Position numbers and translations under genes: made by a program. Below are positions 5,542-5,882 of a stretch of DNA of 5,882 nucleotides, piece after piece (the first letter of the stretch is position 1; each line of letters begins with the position of its first letter). The stretch is from Caryophanales bacterium (GTDB lineage Bacteria > Bacillota > Bacilli > Exiguobacteriales > Exiguobacteriaceae), in assembly GCA_902362975.1 (NCBI GenBank), contig CABIYO010000070.1, positions 1 through 5,882 on the forward strand, written 5' to 3'. Below the pieces are notes generated by a model that made no database searches, had not been told where the DNA came from, and saw nothing but the letters and a program-made list of their open reading frames with translations.

Positions 5542-5751
5542 CTAGCCGATTTTAAAGATTTTTGATAAATAGAGGGGGCCGGTCACCGATTTTCGGTGGC
5601 CAGACCCCTTCTTCGCACTTCCGATGATGCCATTGGCGATGACCTTTCGTAGGTTCACCACCACGAGGGCGAAGGCGATATCATTTTCTTGAAGCCAGAC
5701 TTCTAAATCTAGGGGCAAAACCAATTGGTTCATGGTATACTCTTTGTACAT
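5542..5751 (-). pseudogene. IS1182-family transposase remnant with internal deletion
   Basis: Only 69 codons remain of a transposase that normally has roughly 450-500. Residues 1-28 (MYKEYTMNQLVLPLDLEVWL QENDIAFA, written in two parts) match the start of IS1182-family DDE transposases. Residues from about 26 on (AFALVVVNLRKVIANGIIGS) look like the C-terminal tail of the same family, where a hydrophobic stretch followed by NLRK is common. The join is in frame and falls at AFA, encoded by GCCTTCGCC (5668-5676 on the minus strand), suggesting deletion between short repeats. None of the catalytic DDE core is left. The start has GGAGG at 5759-5763, seven bases before ATG, but that site is buried in the hairpin at 5752-5807. 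The stop codon TAG (5542-5544) is inside the terminal repeat. Confidence 0.65.
5575..5608. repeat. Hairpin near the 3' end of the IS1182 remnant
   Basis: GGTCACCGA (5581-5589) pairs with TCGGTGGCC (5593-5601), nine pairs including one G-T, around a TTT loop. GGGG 5575-5578 and CCCC 5605-5608 extend it past a small internal loop. It has no clean T run on either side, so it may be a weak terminator or simply an element fold; it lies inside the remaining reading frame. Confidence 0.55.
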
Positions 5752-5807
5752 AGGGGCACCTCCAAAGTTATGGTTTGGTCACTTTAACTTTATCCGAGGT
5801 CGCCCCT
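5752..5807 (-). promoter_or_regulatory. Leader hairpin covering the transposase ribosome binding site
   Basis: The arm AGGGGCACCTC (5752-5762) pairs with GAGGTCGCCCCT (5796-5807) with one bulged base. The inner arms AAAGTTA (5764-5770) and TAACTTT (5785-5791) pair perfectly. On the minus-strand transcript this places GGAGG (5759-5763) of the transposase gene inside the stem. Structures of this kind are known in other insertion sequences (IS10, IS50) to stop translation from transcripts that read in from outside. Confidence 0.6.
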
Positions 5808-5853
5808 ATTTGTTTAGTCCGTAATGCACGAACCCATAAACATGACAAGAGGC

Positions 5854-5882
5854 CCCCGTGAGCGAACAAGTCGCTCACGGGG
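5854..5882. terminator. Perfect 12-bp hairpin at the window edge, probable terminator
   Basis: CCCCGTGAGCGA (5854-5865) pairs with TCGCTCACGGGG (5871-5882) around ACAAG. The left side continues as AAGAGGC (5847-5853); if the sequence beyond the window continues GCCTCTT the stem would lengthen and the structure could terminate in both directions. Its likely user on the minus strand is the unseen gene to the right. The tail in that direction (GGCCTCTTGTC) is poor in T, so the call is moderate. Confidence 0.5.

Larger units (their letters stand above)
5527..5882 (-). mobile_element. Internally deleted IS1182-type insertion sequence; right limit not resolved
   Basis: The segment starts at 5527 with GAGGCTGGGACATAACTAG, which I recognise as typical of the terminal repeat next to IS1182-family transposase genes in Firmicutes. 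It contains a 69-codon reading frame that begins like an IS1182 transposase. The left-hand neighbour is TTTTTTCAAAAAA (5514-5526). I find no inverted copy of the terminus between 5752 and 5882, so the other end is either outside the window or lost; the stretch from about 5808 on may already be host sequence. As the transposase is missing most of its length, the copy cannot move by itself. It sits where mbl or an intergenic region would be expected upstream of flhO. Confidence 0.6.

Noticed and set aside
1..5882. CRISPR array, tRNA, rRNA or riboswitch
   Set aside because: No regularly spaced repeats, no cloverleaf or rRNA stretches, and no long structured leader before any gene except the IS hairpin already listed.

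Overview
The window reads as a chromosomal segment of a motile, low-to-mid GC Firmicute in the Bacillales. The pair of flagellar rod genes flhO-flhP close to fabZ, with an EpuA-family membrane protein beside fabZ, is the gene neighbourhood known from Bacillus and relatives (mbl-flhO-flhP-fabZ). Protein style and the IS1182-type remnant make me lean towards Exiguobacterium, but that is an impression and not a search result.

Layout, right to left, because almost everything is on the minus strand. 5527-5882 holds the remains of an IS1182-type insertion sequence. Its transposase has lost its middle, leaving an N-terminal piece joined in frame to what looks like the C-terminal tail. A strong hairpin folds over the transposase ribosome binding site, and a perfect 12-bp hairpin closes the window. 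Next comes flhO-flhP (5443 to 3876), an 11-base-spaced pair ending in a strong terminator. A class II glycerate kinase gene (3816 to 2719) follows; it is intact in frame except for one internal TGA at 3022-3024. It converges on mscL (2316-2696, plus strand), the only complete gene on the plus strand, which has its own terminator.

Divergent from mscL lies a compact operon, epuA-like / fabZ / lipoprotein (2118 to 955), with an extended -10 promoter in front and a terminator behind. Downstream, with its own ribosome binding site, is a Cache-type membrane sensor gene (857 to beyond base 1). It is broken after codon 192 by a 199-base element (83-281) with the hallmarks of a non-autonomous IS200/IS605 insertion: it follows TTTAT, has a subterminal hairpin, and carries no transposase. 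Removing exactly 83-281 joins the two halves of the gene in frame.

The most notable message is decay and mobility around a conserved housekeeping core: two small transposase-less or transposase-deleted elements, one gene split by an element, and one gene with a nonsense codon. I see no clear novel defence or metabolic system. The best candidates for something undescribed are the IS200/IS605-type mini-element with its omega-RNA-like right end, and the internally deleted IS1182 derivative.
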